The notes: generated by a model from the letters alone, not told the origin. A DNA stretch of 64,000 bases from Lineus longissimus (GCF_910592395.1 NC_088320.1:13640501-13704500), one strand, 5' to 3'. Counted from the first letter of the stretch, positions 26,358-39,649 are shown. Translations and numbers: made by a program.

Positions 26358-26769
26358 TTCCACCTATCATAAAACCCGTGTTTTTTCAAGACCCGTGTCT
26401 TCACCGTGTGTCAAAAAACCCAGGGCGCACTTACACCTATCAGTGGTGTTAGATAATGGTTAATAGCCCCGGCGACAGGTGCGCTGTAGGTGGGGAGCTC
26501 TCCTGTGTTTCTTTCTCGTTGGAGGGGGCGCAATACCGAGGCAACTACACCGCGCCATCTGTCGCCGGATCTTAGAACTTGCAATTGCCGTGTCTATTCA
26601 GATTCCACCTATAAAAAAACCCGTGTTAAACACGGGTCTAAATTAGCCCCCGATTAGCCCCATCGAACTCGATGGGGCTAATAGACACGGGGATTTGACA
26701 CACGGGTCTATTTAGACACGGCAATTCATAGGTGTAAGCGCAAAAGACACGGGGATATGATAGGTGGAA
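26358..26769. mobile_element. MITE-like element with nested perfect hairpins
   Basis: The ends TTCCACCTATCATA and TGATAGGTGGAA are inverted. Inside lie further palindromes: CCCGTGTTAAACACGGG at 26619-26635, and 14-bp arms ATTAGCCCCATCGA around 2 bases at 26653-26682. CCCGTGT/ACACGGG words are repeated near both ends. A 3-bp GTA duplication at the flanks is possible but not certain. No coding capacity. Confidence 0.6.
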
Positions 26770-26954
26770 GTACCATCGACACTTTTTTACTTTTTCAAAC
26801 CGCTGCGAGACCAAATTGTCATGGCGAGTAAAGTAAGTGTCGTCGTGGTAACTTCGAAAAAATACTCCATGAAACTTGTTTATCTCTGCTTTGGAAACGT
26901 GTTATGTTTTCAAAACACTTATTTTGAGTGATCGCCGTGGTATTATTATGATGG

Positions 26955-27190
26955 TGATCAGATGACTTCAAGAGTTTTTGGCCCGTTTGATTTAATATCA
27001 GCACTACATGGACATGCAAACGGGGCAATATATTTAATTTCTAAACACATCGATCACTTCCATCATAGACAGTTTGCTGAATTTTTATTTGGGGAAGCCC
27101 GTGAAGAAGGCTCCTAATGAATATCGGATTTTCCATTATGATCACGGAGTTAAAAATGGCAGGTGACAACAAGGGTTAGGCCGTCTTTGG
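26955..27190 (+). repeat. Copy of a 0.22-kb sequence also found upstream of a secreted-protein frame
   Basis: It shares long identical runs with 51660-51895 (for example GGCCCGTTTGATTTAATATC and GAATTTTTATTTGGGGAAGC). At 51660 the sequence lies just 5' of a minus-strand frame with a signal peptide; here that frame is missing. It could be a duplicated promoter/5' region or part of a repeat family. Confidence 0.6.
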
Positions 27191-27775
27191 CGACAGATTA
27201 TCAGATATGGAAAAACATTGAGGAGACATACATGTCCGTGGCCAACTCGACGCTATATTTCGTCTTGAAAACGTCTAAGACAGATCCCAACATATGGCAA
27301 GTTAAGCAAGCTAAACGTGGATGTATTTTCACCAAAGATATATTTGGCATTCAAGCGACCTAGACTTTATTCTTGCAAGAGGTGCGATTGGTGTACTAAC
27401 TTGGAAGTGTGTAATGGTAGTATCTTGAAGGGGTAAGTCGTTCGTCATTACTTGTGGTCCAGTTTAATAGAAAACCATCAATGCACAAGGCAGTAGTGCA
27501 GTTATTGTGAATACAAATTGATATTTATAGTATTTGTAATTTAGTCTACAACACGGCAATGTTGAAATTTATCATCATCATCATCATCTTCTTCGCATTT
27601 TAACCATGTTTGGTTTTTACGACTATGGAATACGCGTGCGGGCGCCTTAACTGGTAACAAACTTAAGTCATGTTGTGCTGAGCAAGTGTCTATGAAGAAC
27701 CAAACGAAAACGAAAATGTCCTAACTGCCGGCGTGCGTGCAAATGAGATACATGTATGTACACTCCTTCGTCAGC

Positions 27776-29500
27776 TTATTCATATATGGTGTCGTCTCCT
27801 TCCCAGTGCCTATCGAGATTACATTTAAATGATTTGATGTTACCGGAAGTGACAACCGAATTTGGTAGCGCGTTCCAATCATCCACAGTCCTTAAGAAGA
27901 AAGAATATTTACGAATATTAGTCCTTGCTCTGGCTTTCTTTAATTTCCTTGTATGACCCCTGGTTCCCGCTAGTTGATTTTGTAAGTAACGTATGAGCAA
28001 TTTGTGATCTTGCTCAAATAGTTTGTACAGGTTTATCATATCACCTCTCCGTCTCCTGTGGCGAAGCGAGAATAAACTTATTTCCTTTAACCTCTGTTTG
28101 TATGGCATGTCCCTGAGAGCTGGTATCATCTTGGTGAATCGTCTTTGAACTTTCTCCACACTCTCAATATCTTTCACTTTCCATGGGTTCCAACTAATAG
28201 CACCATACTCTATGATTGGTCTGACTAGACTGGAAAACAGAAGCTTACCGGTCTCTGGCGTCAAGTGAGCCATTGTCCTCTTTATGGTGAAGCAGACACG
28301 TGTAGCACTCCCAACAACTTCGGCTATGTGAGCAGATGGATCTAAGGACTTCGAAATAGTCACCCCCAAGTCTCTCGCTGTGCTCGAAGGCTTGATGACA
28401 CTGTCTCCCATGTGGTATACGAATGGCGGAGGATTATTGCCGAATCTTAGTAACTGGCACTTGTCTGGGTTAAAGTGCAGTTCCCATGTGTCGGACCAAG
28501 CCTTCAACGTATTAAGGTCTCCCTGTAAGATATCACAGTCTGTTTTTCCTTCAATTATCCTGTAAACTTTAGCATCGTCCGCGAAGAGTACTATGTAGGA
28601 TTTGACATCTTGGGGTAGGTCATTATTTTATGAATATTGTAAACAATGTAGGCCCTAAAACACTCCCTTGTGGGACGCCACTCTTGACTGCACACTGACT
28701 TGCACACCCGTTTCCTACCTTCACATATTGTACTCTATCACTCAGAAAGTCTGTTATCCATGTTACGCAGTTTCGTGCTATCCCCATGCCTGATAATTTG
28801 TGAATAAGCCTCTTGTGAGGAACAGAATCAAACGCCTTTCGAAAATCTAGATAGATAGCATCGACACATTTACCTTCGTCCACAGCTTCTGTCCACCTAT
28901 CGATGCAAGATAACAGGTTTTGATATGTACCCCTCCCTTTAACGAATCCATATTGCGCATCGGTGATTTTCCCGCTATTTAGCAGGAATGACATGACCTT
29001 GTCTCTTAAAATAGATTCCATTACCTTCGAAGCGATGGAAGTCAGACTCACTGGACGATAGTTCTTCACATTATTCTTTTCCTCTTTTTTGTGGATTGGT
29101 CGTACTTCGGCCATTTTCCACTCCCTAGGAACTTTTCCTCCTGATAGTGATCTCTGGAACAATGCAGCTATCGGCGGGGCTAGTTGAGCACTGAGCTCCT
29201 TTAAGACTCGGGGATGAACATCGTCCGGTCCAGGTAATTTATCAATCTTTAGACCCTTTAGACATTTCTCCACCTCGTCCACACTAATAGAGATATTTTC
29301 CATTTCCTGTCTTTCCCCTACGTTACCTCCATTTACCAATCGCGGATCAAAGGGACTCTCCTCTGTAAAGACACTTTTAAAGAAAACATTAAATGCCTCA
29401 GCCCTCTCAGTGTCATCTGAAACTTTCTTACCATTTATCTTTAAGTCAGTTATTTTGTCCTTTCTCCTACACTTCTTCCTGGTGTACGCCCAGAAACGTT
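27776..29500 (-). mobile_element. CR1-like LINE, 5'-truncated, reverse transcriptase with one frameshift
   Basis: The minus strand reads through the reverse transcriptase: a linker with FNVFFKSVFTEESPFDPR, then LKIDKLPGPDDVHPRVLKEL, NYRPVSLTSIASKVMESILR, AIYLDFRKAFDSVPHKRL (catalytic Asp), SGVPQGSVLGPTLF, then after a frameshift near 28630 (extra A in an A-rich run) LFADDAKVYR and the thumb/C-terminal region to the stop at 27776. The 5' end, with the endonuclease, is missing beyond about 29500. An (ATC)n tract at 27571-27588 could mark the 3' tail. The catalytic residues are present but the copy cannot be active. Confidence 0.85.
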
Positions 29501-29514
29501 ATATTTGATATGTA

Positions 29515-30877
29515 AGGTAAAATGGGGTAATTGTAGTCCCTTTTTTACCTATAACTAAGGTTATGTCAGTGATTTCCAGCAGATTCACAAGAACCAGCCT
29601 GGATCTTGTTGTGGCAACTCTTCCAATAATATTGCCTGTAATTCAGAGCATTTTTTTAAACAATGCTTCTGAGAGACAATACAAGACATGTGGTCAGGGG
29701 CTACAATTATCCCGAGGCTTTGGGGTAATTGAAGCCCCTGACTGAAATTTCAAATTACTTGTTTTTTTTACGCATGAGAACACTTTTTTCACAGGTGTAT
29801 GATTAAGTGATGTTCGTTGAAATCACTGATTTTAAATTGGTGTACAACACAAAGTCCTATTTATCACCTGTTTTACATTACACCTTGTGTCAGACAACAG
29901 CTTGTGATATTCTGAATTGACTGACGGTGTTGTCCTGCGCCGTTAAAAACTTTAGTTTCAAGGATGAGTCATGTATCAACCCCAATTATAGCTGGCATCA
30001 CTTAAATGGTAATGCAATGTACATTTACCATAAGAAATGCTGCTATCTAGTCAATGGTGTGGCTTTATAGTGACGGATTATGTATCAGTAATTGTCCTAA
30101 TTAAACGCCTTTTTTGCTTTGAACATATGCTAAGCAAAATTCCTTCCGTATTCCAGATTTCTTCATTAGCAGTCGGTAAACCTTCATGGCTAGGAGCGAT
30201 TCAATATTAAAGTCGTCATGGTCTGCAAATTTGGCTAACATGACCCGGCACCTTGAGACACCAGTAACTTTGAAAATATTGTATTTTGAATTAATTTTAG
30301 ATGATCTAGTATGACACCTCAACTGTATCATTGTTGGTTGGGTTACCATTGTATCTATTTTCACCAAATCAGGTAGATTTATGATCAAATCATATAATTC
30401 AGGTATAAAAATAAAGAAACCTAGCATCTTCATGATTCATGACAGGATAATATTGAACTGTTAATAGGGGCTACAAATACCCCGGACCACGGGCTACAAA
30501 TACCCCGAGGGTACCTTTGTCAGAAAAGTGTCTCTGAAAATTTACTTTTAATAATGACCTCAAATGCCGCAAACAACATCTCTACACTCAATACTGATCA
30601 CCTGAACCAAATTTCAAATATATCAATGCTCTGTAAGTGTGGAAAATTCATAGCTGCAAAAATTTCGATCCCAACTTTTTTGTCCAAGTGTCTGATTTTT
30701 TTACTTTCTATAGACAAAGCTCTTGCATAACATTTTGCATAATCCAAAACTATTTATGTTGTGATACTCAAGAGTCACCTCTTTCTAATCTGAATCATTC
30801 CATCGTTACCGGAATATAAATCAAAAACATAATCAGGGGCTACAATTAGACCGGGGCTACAATACCCCATTTTATCT
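29515..30877 (-). mobile_element. Non-autonomous inverted-repeat element, copy 1
   Basis: Begins AGGTAAAATGGGGTAATTGT and ends with the imperfect inverse. Words of the type GGGGCTACAATTACCCC recur inside near both ends. It is the same family as 32905-34133 but in opposite orientation. Its inner open frame (30101-30433 minus) has no recognised motif. Superfamily not determined. Confidence 0.7.
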
Positions 30878-31524
30878 TATTTCGCAATTGAACATTTCAA
30901 AATTCAATTCCAAATTCATAATTTCTTACAAACGGCGTAGGCCTTTAGCTCAAAATCTTACAAGAAAACTTTTTCTGAAAAATGTAATGCATGTTCATGC
31001 ATGTGAAAAAACTGAATTAGATCTTGACTAAGGATCTAGGAATATTAGAAATTATATGGCTTTTTGACATCGATAAACCCAAAATGTGCATCAACAACAA
31101 CCTGCACATTGATGGAATACCAGTTTTCCCTGTTTACATATATCTCCATCCTTACAACGAAGGTCATAGAATCCAAATACATTGTATGCATTCGATCGCC
31201 CATACCTTTAACACCGTGAAATCGAGGAATCTGGCAATAAAAAACAGATAATTGAGGAGTGTCATCTTGTTTCCGAAATTTGGTTCAGTGAGGTTGTTAC
31301 CTCCGCAATTACTGGACTCATGGTTGGTTGGGAAATGTTGACAGTGACACCAGTATAACCTGATGGAATGATCCGCAAGCGTAAAAATTGTAAACTGGAG
31401 AGTCGCAAGCAACATTATCTCACGGGCAGAGCGTAATTCCTCCTAGTTTCCGATTCGAGGTCATCCCTCGCAAGAAGAATGTTTGCTGATCAAACCGATA
31501 TCGCTGATATAATTATGATACATT

Positions 31525-31731
31525 TTAGAAGTCCAGCGGATGGAGGCGATCGCGAAAAACCCTTGCCCTGCGAATTGCACGCCTGTGTTCAATTTCATGT
31601 TGCCAAGCCAATATCAACAAAATCATCCCCGACGAGCGCTGTGCTAAAAATGAACTGAAAGAAATATTCAACTTAGAGTTAAGACTGGCCCGGAGGTGTC
31701 TCGATTTGAGTGGTTTACCTGACTTAAGCAT
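31525..31731 (-). pseudogene. Possible Harbinger-type transposase N-terminal remnant (copy A; copy B at 53365-53571)
   Basis: The minus frame ends with EHRRAIRRARVFRDRLHPLD, similar to the start of HARBI1-like transposases (Arg-rich, then RDRxxPLD). The rest is missing. Weak, but the same in both duplicates. Confidence 0.3.
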
Positions 31732-31739
31732 GTTTATGA

Positions 31740-32904
31740 ATGACTTATTTTATGTGAGTACCCCACCTAAACTAAAGATGCATTTTAGGTGCCCCACTTT
31801 GACTTATGTAGCTTTATGAATACGAGCCCAATCTACTGCGCCAGAGAAACTTTCAGTAATAAAAAATCATCTCCGATATCCTTCCGGCTGAGTTTTGTTG
31901 ATAATCCTGATTATGCTGATAGCTGGGGGAAGCATGTTGTATAGAAGTACTCTTATGTAATCTACCTTCTCGGTCTGGGAGTGAAATTGTTACCTGCTGT
32001 GCAGGCATTATCATGATAATGTTAACAACCTGAATCAAAATTGACCACAATCAAGCCATAACTGGTACCAATGAGCCGAGAGGTACTTCCTCACGTAAAT
32101 GTAGGATCATTCTCCAATGCACACATAATATACAAGCATATTTTCCTCTGCTATGATTGGCCTCCATTGGACCAAAAATCGTCGAGTCTGTTGTAATGTA
32201 ACTCTGTTGTTATCTACTACTACTAAGTGAACGTTCATTTCTATTTCTGTCTTGAACCAATCAAATCCGTCTGATGGCCGAAATCACCGCGCTTCAAATC
32301 ACCTTCCTACACAAAAATTAACCTCACGACACAACACTTTTTCATATATCATAAGTACAAGGAGAGAATCGATCGGTCAAAGACTTGAAATGCGATATAC
32401 AACATGATTGTTTTGATTTGTTTTAATAGAAAAAGCATGAAAAGTCGAACATGTCCAATAGATTTCAGCTCATTCAGATTCAAAGGCGGCCATTCCAAGC
32501 AGTGAAAGCGGGCCATCCCATTACACCACTACCACTGCGCCGGGGTATGGTGTACATGGTGTAGCATCTCAGTCGGTGATGTTTGTTTGCTCTTTAGTGC
32601 AGATTGGCGGTAATGCATGAAAGGAAACCAAACCGAATCAAACCCGTAACCGCAACAAAGCACTATTCCACCACCAAGAATGTAATAATATCGCCAAATT
32701 CACCAACAAATAAGCATGAGCAGATCTATCATCAGCGAGTCGTGTTCGGAACAGTGCAGTCACATTACCAGCCACCCCGAATGTATGTCGTCCCAGCCCA
32801 TTCCAGTGCAGTCCGTTAGGTCAATTCGATGAGGCCCCTGCAGCCCAGCTAACTCTCAAAAGAAGAGGTAACGATTTCGTCAGTTTCAATTTTGAAAGTG
32901 TATC
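31740..32904. other. Duplicated sequence without a supported gene
   Basis: No recognisable frame. An open frame at 32604-32819 differs by several replacements in copy B and has no motif. Confidence 0.4.
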
Positions 32905-34133
32905 AGGTAAAATGGGGTAATTGTAGCCCATGTCTAATTGTAGCCCCTGACTATGTTTTTGATTCATATTCCAGTAACCATGGCACCATTCAACCATTCA
33001 GCCAACCCAAGCATGGATATGAAAGAGATGACTCTTGAGTTTCACAACATAAATAGTTTTGGATTATGCAACGTGTTATGTAAGAGCTTTTGCTATAAGA
33101 AGTAAACAAATCATACACCTACACAAAAAATTTGGGATTGAACTTTTTGCAGGTATGAATTTTCAAAACTTACAGAGCATTGATATTGTATATTTGAAAC
33201 TTGGTTCAGGTGATCAGTATTGAGCGTGGAGAATGTTGTATGCGGCATTTGATGTCATTATTAAAAGTAAATTTTTCAGAGAAACTTTTCTGGGGTATTT
33301 GTAGCCCCTATTAATAGCTCAATATATCCTGTCATGAATCACGAAGTTTATGTACTACCAACAATGATACATTCGAGGTTTCATACCAGTTTATCTAACA
33401 TTATTTCGAAATATAATATTTTCAAAGTTACTGGTGTCTCTAGTTAGAGCCAAACCATTGACTAGATAGCAGCATTTCTTATGGTACATGTACATTGCAT
33501 TTATACCATTAAAGTGATGCCAGCTATAATATGGATTGATACATGACCCATCCCTGAAGCTAAAGTTTTTAACGGCGCAGGACAACTCCGTCAGTCAATT
33601 CAGAATATCACAAGCTGTTGTCTGACACAAGGTGTAATGTACAACAGATCTAGAGGTGATAAATATAACTTTGTGTATTATTACGAGTTTAAAATCAGTC
33701 GGATTTGCGACGACATTGTTTAAATTGTTGGTAAGTGATTGCATCGAATATCACTTGATGTGTTCAATAAATACCTTTTGATACCAGCAAAATCACGTCG
33801 TCAACCTAGATTGTAATAATACTAAATGTTTTATTACCATTAAAGACCATAAACCTGTGAAAAAGTGTTCTCATGCATAAAAAACAAGTAATTTGAAATT
33901 TCAGTCAGGGCTACAATTACCCCAAAGCCACGAGGTAATTGTAGCCCCTGACCACATGTCCTGAATTGCCTCTCAGAAGCATTGTTTTAAACAAAATGCT
34001 CTGAATTACAGGCAATATTATTGGAAGAGGTGCCACTACAAGATCCAGGCCGGTTTTTGTGAATCTGCTGGGAAGCCTCTTGCGTAACCAAGGTTATAGG
34101 TGAAAAAGGGGCTACAACTACCCAATTTTACCT
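32905..34133 (+). mobile_element. Non-autonomous inverted-repeat element, copy 2
   Basis: Same ends as copy 1 (AGGTAAAATGGGGTAATTGT at left; the inverse ending AATTTTACCT at right) and the same internal GGGGCTACAATTACCCC-type words. Shared with copy 3 by the large duplication. Confidence 0.75.
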
Positions 34134-35235
34134 TGCCTATATTTGTCGCATGCAACCATGATCGCAGGTCCCTGTGAAAAAGCACTAGTTTGCTTTAAGT
34201 TCATTGATCTGAATCACAATAGCTAGGTAACTGTATGAACATGGCGCGTATGGTACAGTATTATTCTATTCCGTGATATCGCTTTTCAAGGCAATCGATG
34301 TCAAAATAAGCATATAATACTCATGTATTGTTTTCTTTTAATCAATCATGTGTTGTTATTGATTAAACGTTGTCTATGTCATCGCGATCTATTGGATTTG
34401 TGTATCACAGATGCCAATTCAGAGAGGTGACTCAACATGCTTGTTTTGTAAACACCTTTATCCTGATCAGCGCCTCTTGTAGGGATCGAGCTCTGATGTT
34501 GTGGCGGCAAACGATTGTTTCCGACATTATTTCCCCGCCAGCAGAGCCACATCAACAGACCGGCGGCATTAGAGCCGTTGATCAGGAAAGAGGCCATAAC
34601 TGTGCTTCGGAATTGGATCCGAGTGTTGCTAAAATATCTTCAAAACCTGCGACGGTTTTCAACTCTAAAATACCTACCTTTTCTAGCCACTAAAATTTGT
34701 GTGATCAACATTATCTTCCGATTTTCCCATCTCGCTCCGGTCCGCTCACCAAGCATTTTGCACAACGGATTTCAGCAAACGATGACTTACTTTAAAGAGT
34801 AAGTAGAAAGCATTCGAAATACCGTTTACCGGTGAGACACTAACTCGATATATCACAAGTGACAACATTTCTGTGCCGAAATGTTGCCACATAACCTATA
34901 TCGGAGATTTAAAGCGCCGTTCAAGGGGCAAATATCTTGGCGCCAAAAACAGACGTCGGCCATGTTTGGGAAAATCACGTTATTAAACGTAAAATCCGAG
35001 AAAAACGTCCTCGTATCGCCGACGTGTCGAGTACTTGGGTGGCACTACACAGTGCGGAGGACGGCAGCGTCAAATAGGCACGAGGTAGTCTTTCAGTTCC
35101 TGTTGGGGTCTATTCATACATCACAGGCACCATAATCTATACATTTCGGGTTCATATTAATCCAGAGAAGAAGTCTACAACATTTTCATTGCATTTATTC
35201 ATAAGTGCACCGATGGGCGGCGCCACATTTGACAC

Positions 35236-35540
35236 CACTCGGATCTTGAAAATGGTAAATATTTTACCAAGGAATGGCATGATGTGTGCGATCTTCAGAC
35301 GGGCCTCAATTGGTACAAAATGAATGATTTGGGAATAACATTACCACCGGCAGATAGCCAAATGCATCTAGTTTCTTTATTTGTTGTGAAAACGTGGGGT
35401 CATCTCGGCTATGTTTTCGCTATATGGCCAAGAATTCGGACGAGCATAATTGACACTTGCACAACTGCGCCCAACCTCGCGTGGCAGATGAAAGGTATGT
35501 TACATATTGAGGTCAAACTGAGCATTGAGACCCGCTTCAA
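35236..35540 (+). other. Unassigned open frame, possible exon or transposon remnant (copy B near 57065-57370)
   Basis: A plus frame opens at 35236 and reads HDVCDLQTGLNWYKMNDLGI and VSLFVVKTWGHLGYVFAIWP. An AAAG/GTATGT junction near 35494 looks like a 5' splice site. The frame is open in both duplicates but no family is recognised. A following frame (35635-35967) includes NVTYKFVTSYDVNGTLHGPV, and copy B has amino acid changes there. Treat as undetermined. Confidence 0.25.
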
Positions 35541-35999
35541 ATGGCACAGATGCTAGGCTCATAAAATCGCCAAAGATCCCTCTGCCTATGGAAACAAAGA
35601 CCAAGGCGTCAAAGTAAATAGTATTTGGAACAGGATGGACCCATTCATGAACATGGAAACGACCTGCGTCTTAAGAACTACATTTCTCTTGGTGGGGGGG
35701 GGGGACGGACCCCGTCCCCACTGTGTAGTGCCACCTTGCGAAATGTACGTACCTCGGCGCAATAGAGGTCGATATAACGTAACATACAAGTTTGTGACGT
35801 CGTACGATGTAAATGGCACCCTTCATGGACCAGTGCGGTTCTTTTGGCGGGAATACAAGTTGCCTCATCATGACGAGCCGTGTTTGACACATACATTTAG
35901 CATTTGGACTCATATGCTGCAGAAAATTATCATTTATGAAGCGGCTTTGGTTGGGATGAACTTTTGAATGGATTAAAGCGCAGGGACAAGCTGTAATGA

Positions 36000-37860
36000 T
36001 CAATTTGAAGTAGGTTTGATGAAAATCAAAGAGAAATTGTGAACTGTAGAGCGATTTTCTAGATTTCTGAACATCTCGGACCAAACTAATATGAAAAGTC
36101 AAGGACTTAGTGCGCCCCCTTTAGGTCGGGGAGCACCCCCTAACCCCCTACGATAGCATAACGTTTTTACCCAGTACAATGGAGGGGAAATCCTCCAAAC
36201 CCCCCTTGTTGGGACAATCCATAGTTCCTTCCGACATATTTTTGTTTTGGTAATACATTGTCCATACTGAGTGTAAGTCACTGTTATATATTATCCGGGG
36301 GACCCCCCCCCCCCCCCCCCATTTTAGCCTTGCTGCCAGGCAGATTATTCATCATTCCTTCCCTCAAGCTTTTAAGAGAGTTCATATTTGTTCCAATCAT
36401 GGCAAATTGGTTTCACGGATGCTACAAGCCTATACCAGGCCTCGAGATGAAATTCACCTCTATGGATCTCTTATGGTTGGGATCTTAGAGGTGATTTACA
36501 GGCTTCAAATCCTTGTTGCATTTCAAATCGAGAGCAGGAAGTCTACTAGGTGTTATAAGAAACAGACTATAACAAAAATAACCCAATTGAACTACAGGCC
36601 CTGTGATGTAATCACCTGGTATGGTAATGTGCCATGATTGGTTAGCATGATTATAGGCCAATGTTTATTTACATAATACAAAGGAATAAAGTTCACCCAT
36701 GACTAATAATGATAAATTCATTTTGAATTTACATCATATTTAGGCATTAATTTCATGACTGGCTTGGCCCTACTGATGCCTTTAGCTTGTATAAGTCACT
36801 AATCTTGTTAAAGCCAAGGGAACGACAAACCTTATAGACAGGATAGTATAACATCGTCCGCTAGGGTGCAGAAATTCGGTCATTCATGGATCTCTAGCCA
36901 ACATGCTCGCGCACTCGGCGTTTGGATTATGATTATGATTTTGCTTGTGAAACGCTGCTAAATACAAATAATGTGTTTAGTTATGTTTGCATTTTATATC
37001 GGGGGTGGTTCGAAAATTGAAATTAATTCAATAATTGAATAATTAGGGCCTACAGCCAACCAAGGGCAATCAAATATGCGACTCCGAGGAGCTACCTGGT
37101 GACGAGATGGTTGGTGATGAGATTAGTTCTACCCCGCAATAAAATCGCGCCATTTTGATATCAAAAGTGCGACAAGAAAATATTTCTTGGTATATGGATT
37201 CGATTGACCAAATAAGGAAAATATTTCCCCACGTGTAAAGCTTACGCGCCCCCACCTAAGGGGGGGGGGCGTATAATTATGTGTTCGCATGGATGATGTT
37301 CTTAATCCTTTGATACAAGTGTTGTTACAATTACATGTGGCACCATAAAACCAGAACTTACTTGGTCTCAGCTAATTGTTGTGTCAGGCATTTTGCCGAC
37401 GAATGTTTAGGGTCACTACTGGCTGCAGATCACCGTATGTAGTTTTTACACAAATTACCCTATAGGCACAGATCCGTCAGACATTCTATGAAAAACATCA
37501 AAATTTGCCACAAAAAGTACAAACTTCTCCAAAATCATGGGAAGTGTCCGCAAGGAATGCTTTTGCTTTAAAGTGAAGTCGCCACCACTTAAAATTCCAT
37601 CAAGAGCCAGTTTTTAGAAGAAGCAGACAGTGGGTGAGAAAATGACCGTCTCAGATTGGCTGATTTTTTGGGTAAAAGGCCTATGGGTAGATAGAAAAAT
37701 CCTGAAATTCCAGGTTCCTAAATCCAGCAGTTTTTTTTCTAGGGCCTCTCTGGAACAGTTTATGTGGACACTGATTCCTTAGGAGTTAAAGTCCCTTTTT
37801 TCTGTGGGTGATATACAGAAAGAAGAAGTGAACAAAATAACATATTTTCAATTTGACTGA
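36000..37860. other. Duplicated sequence without a supported gene
   Basis: Contains C and G homopolymers (36302-36320, 37261-37269) whose lengths differ between the two duplicates. No gene-like frame was found. Confidence 0.45.
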
Positions 37861-37881
37861 GTGATTTATTTCGATAATGAT

Positions 37882-38100
37882 TTACATCATTGGTTCCTCG
37901 GCCGTAGAACAACCAGTCTTTGGTTCGTCGCGAGTCTCCGCATCCCCAGCATCACCTCTCACCGAGCCATTGTCTTCAACTCGTTCGCCGATCCTCGAAA
38001 CAACCCGATACCAGAGTATCCCTTTGTCAAGCTGAAATAGGAAGACTAGATAATATACGGTATCCGATTCGTCAATGAACAGACTCCATGAGGTCAACAC
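37882..38100 (-). CDS. Possible terminal exon (copy A; copy B at 59718-59936)
   Basis: The minus frame reads FIDESDTVYYLVFLFQLDKG and WYRVVSRIGERVEDNGSVRG, then an acidic tail to the stop. An AATAAA word follows about 20 bases downstream on the same strand, which would suit a polyadenylation signal. The two duplicates differ at one residue (T to A). No family recognised; it may be chance. Confidence 0.3.
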   Translation of the reverse strand: MLTSWSLFIDESDTVYYLVFLFQLDKGILWYRVVSRIGERVEDNGSVRGDAGDAETRDEPKTGCSTAEEPMM

Positions 38101-38190
38101 TACTAACTTAAATTATAATATAGTCCTGACGGCCCTCAATTTCAATGTGATATATTGGAAATAATGTGAAGTGTACGTCTTAGAGACCAC

Positions 38191-39210
38191 CATTCCTAGG
38201 TATTGTTGTTCCATAGACTACCACACCTAGCAACTAATGTCTCATGAGACACCTATCCCTAGGTTGGACAGTCCATTGGACATTAGTAACCGTGTTCACA
38301 GTCCGGACACATTCAAAACTAGAGATAAGTGTCCAATGAACTTCTATTCCTAGCTACGAGAGTCCGATGGACATTGAATCACGCGTTCAGTATCCGGGGA
38401 CATTAAATCCTAGGTACTAAGGTCCACACTACTCCTATTCCTAGAGTTAAAGGTCCGGACGATTGAACTCAGAAGATTTTAACCACTCGGTTGGCTAAGA
38501 TTCCAATTTTTTCCTAATCTGATTCATTAAAAGGGAGAACCTGGATAACTCAATCACATGCACTATAAAGTAAAACGCCTACTTTGTAGTTTTTTAGCGG
38601 CAACACGCCGAAGAACTCGCTTCTGGTTTGCATTTGCTTTAGCGGGGTATTTTCTAAACGACAAATACCGAAAAACTTCCGCTGGAGAACTGATGTTTCT
38701 CGGCCGTGTTGCGCGTGTCCTCTCCATTTCGAATGGCAGAGCATTGGCTAGGCGGAGCATTTTATAGCAACTTTTGATAGTACTTACGCAACACATTTTT
38801 TTATTAAGATGACGAAATTGTCATATGAAAAAAAGAAAAAAAGAGAGTCAATCGCGCCGATACTAACCATTGTATTATATTATTACAGTAACTAAAAAGG
38901 AAAATCGCCAAGGCCACAAGACTCTCAACCATGAACCAGGCACTGTTCCACTGCGCCATGAGAGCCGAAGGAAAATGACCCGATTTTTAGCCTACCTATT
39001 CCTACAATCAAATACCATGTCACATTACGCGACTATTTATATAAGGAATGGGCATTATCTGCGTGGGACTTTATGCGCTGTTACTGCTGTAAAAGCGATC
39101 AATGTCCCTAGTGGCTAAAGTCCGCATGTCCCTATACAGGACCAGGGATAGATGTCCGGTAAAGACTATTATCCGGAGGACCCCCATCCCTGGGAACAGG
39201 GGTCCGGACT
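38191..39210. mobile_element. Candidate element with arrays of CCTAGG/GTCC-type words (copy A)
   Basis: Between 38191 and 38465 the pattern (T)CCTAG..., then GTCC or GGAC, recurs every 30-45 bases (ATTCCTAGG, CCCTAGGTTGGACAGTCC, TTCCTAGCTACGAGAGTCC, CCTAGGTACTAAGGTCC, TTCCTAGAGTTAAAGGTCC). A second array of the same words lies at 39100-39210. The two arrays may be the subterminal repeats of a 1-kb non-autonomous transposon. Same in copy B (60027-61050). Confidence 0.45.
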
Positions 39211-39649
39211 ATTTAAGGGTTAGACGTGTGTAACTTCTCAGGGCCTATTCATATTCTGTGAAGATTTACATGAAGGACCTGAATCTGTCTATTCAGTAAT
39301 TAATCGCTGTTTTAAGCTAAACACCCTTACGTTACTACACCAATCGACTTTACCTAAACCAGCAGAAACACGCAAATACATAAACTATAACCTCACCAAC
39401 GGATGATGAGTCAACTTTTGCCAATATGCTAATATTCCTAGCTGACATTTTAACCAAATTGGGTACCTACATAATTCACCATAGCAAAGACAGTTACTAC
39501 ACGACTAATTGGGGACACATAGTTAATGCTTACAAAATTCCATGTGTAATGCTTCTAGTTGGCAGGATTTACCGCTGTCCCAGACTCCGCAATCATATTC
39601 GTCAACATTTTCAACGAGGCCGTTATTGAATTAGATCACATCGTTGTCG

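Noticed and set aside
31024-31251. Frame with LHIDGIPVF as a transposase
   Set aside because: The short resemblance to TNP2-type LxIDGLPLF is not followed by the rest of that domain.
35671-36102. 143-codon minus-strand frame in the duplication (also 57500-57937)
   Set aside because: Crosses a homopolymer whose length differs between the duplicates and shows no family signature.
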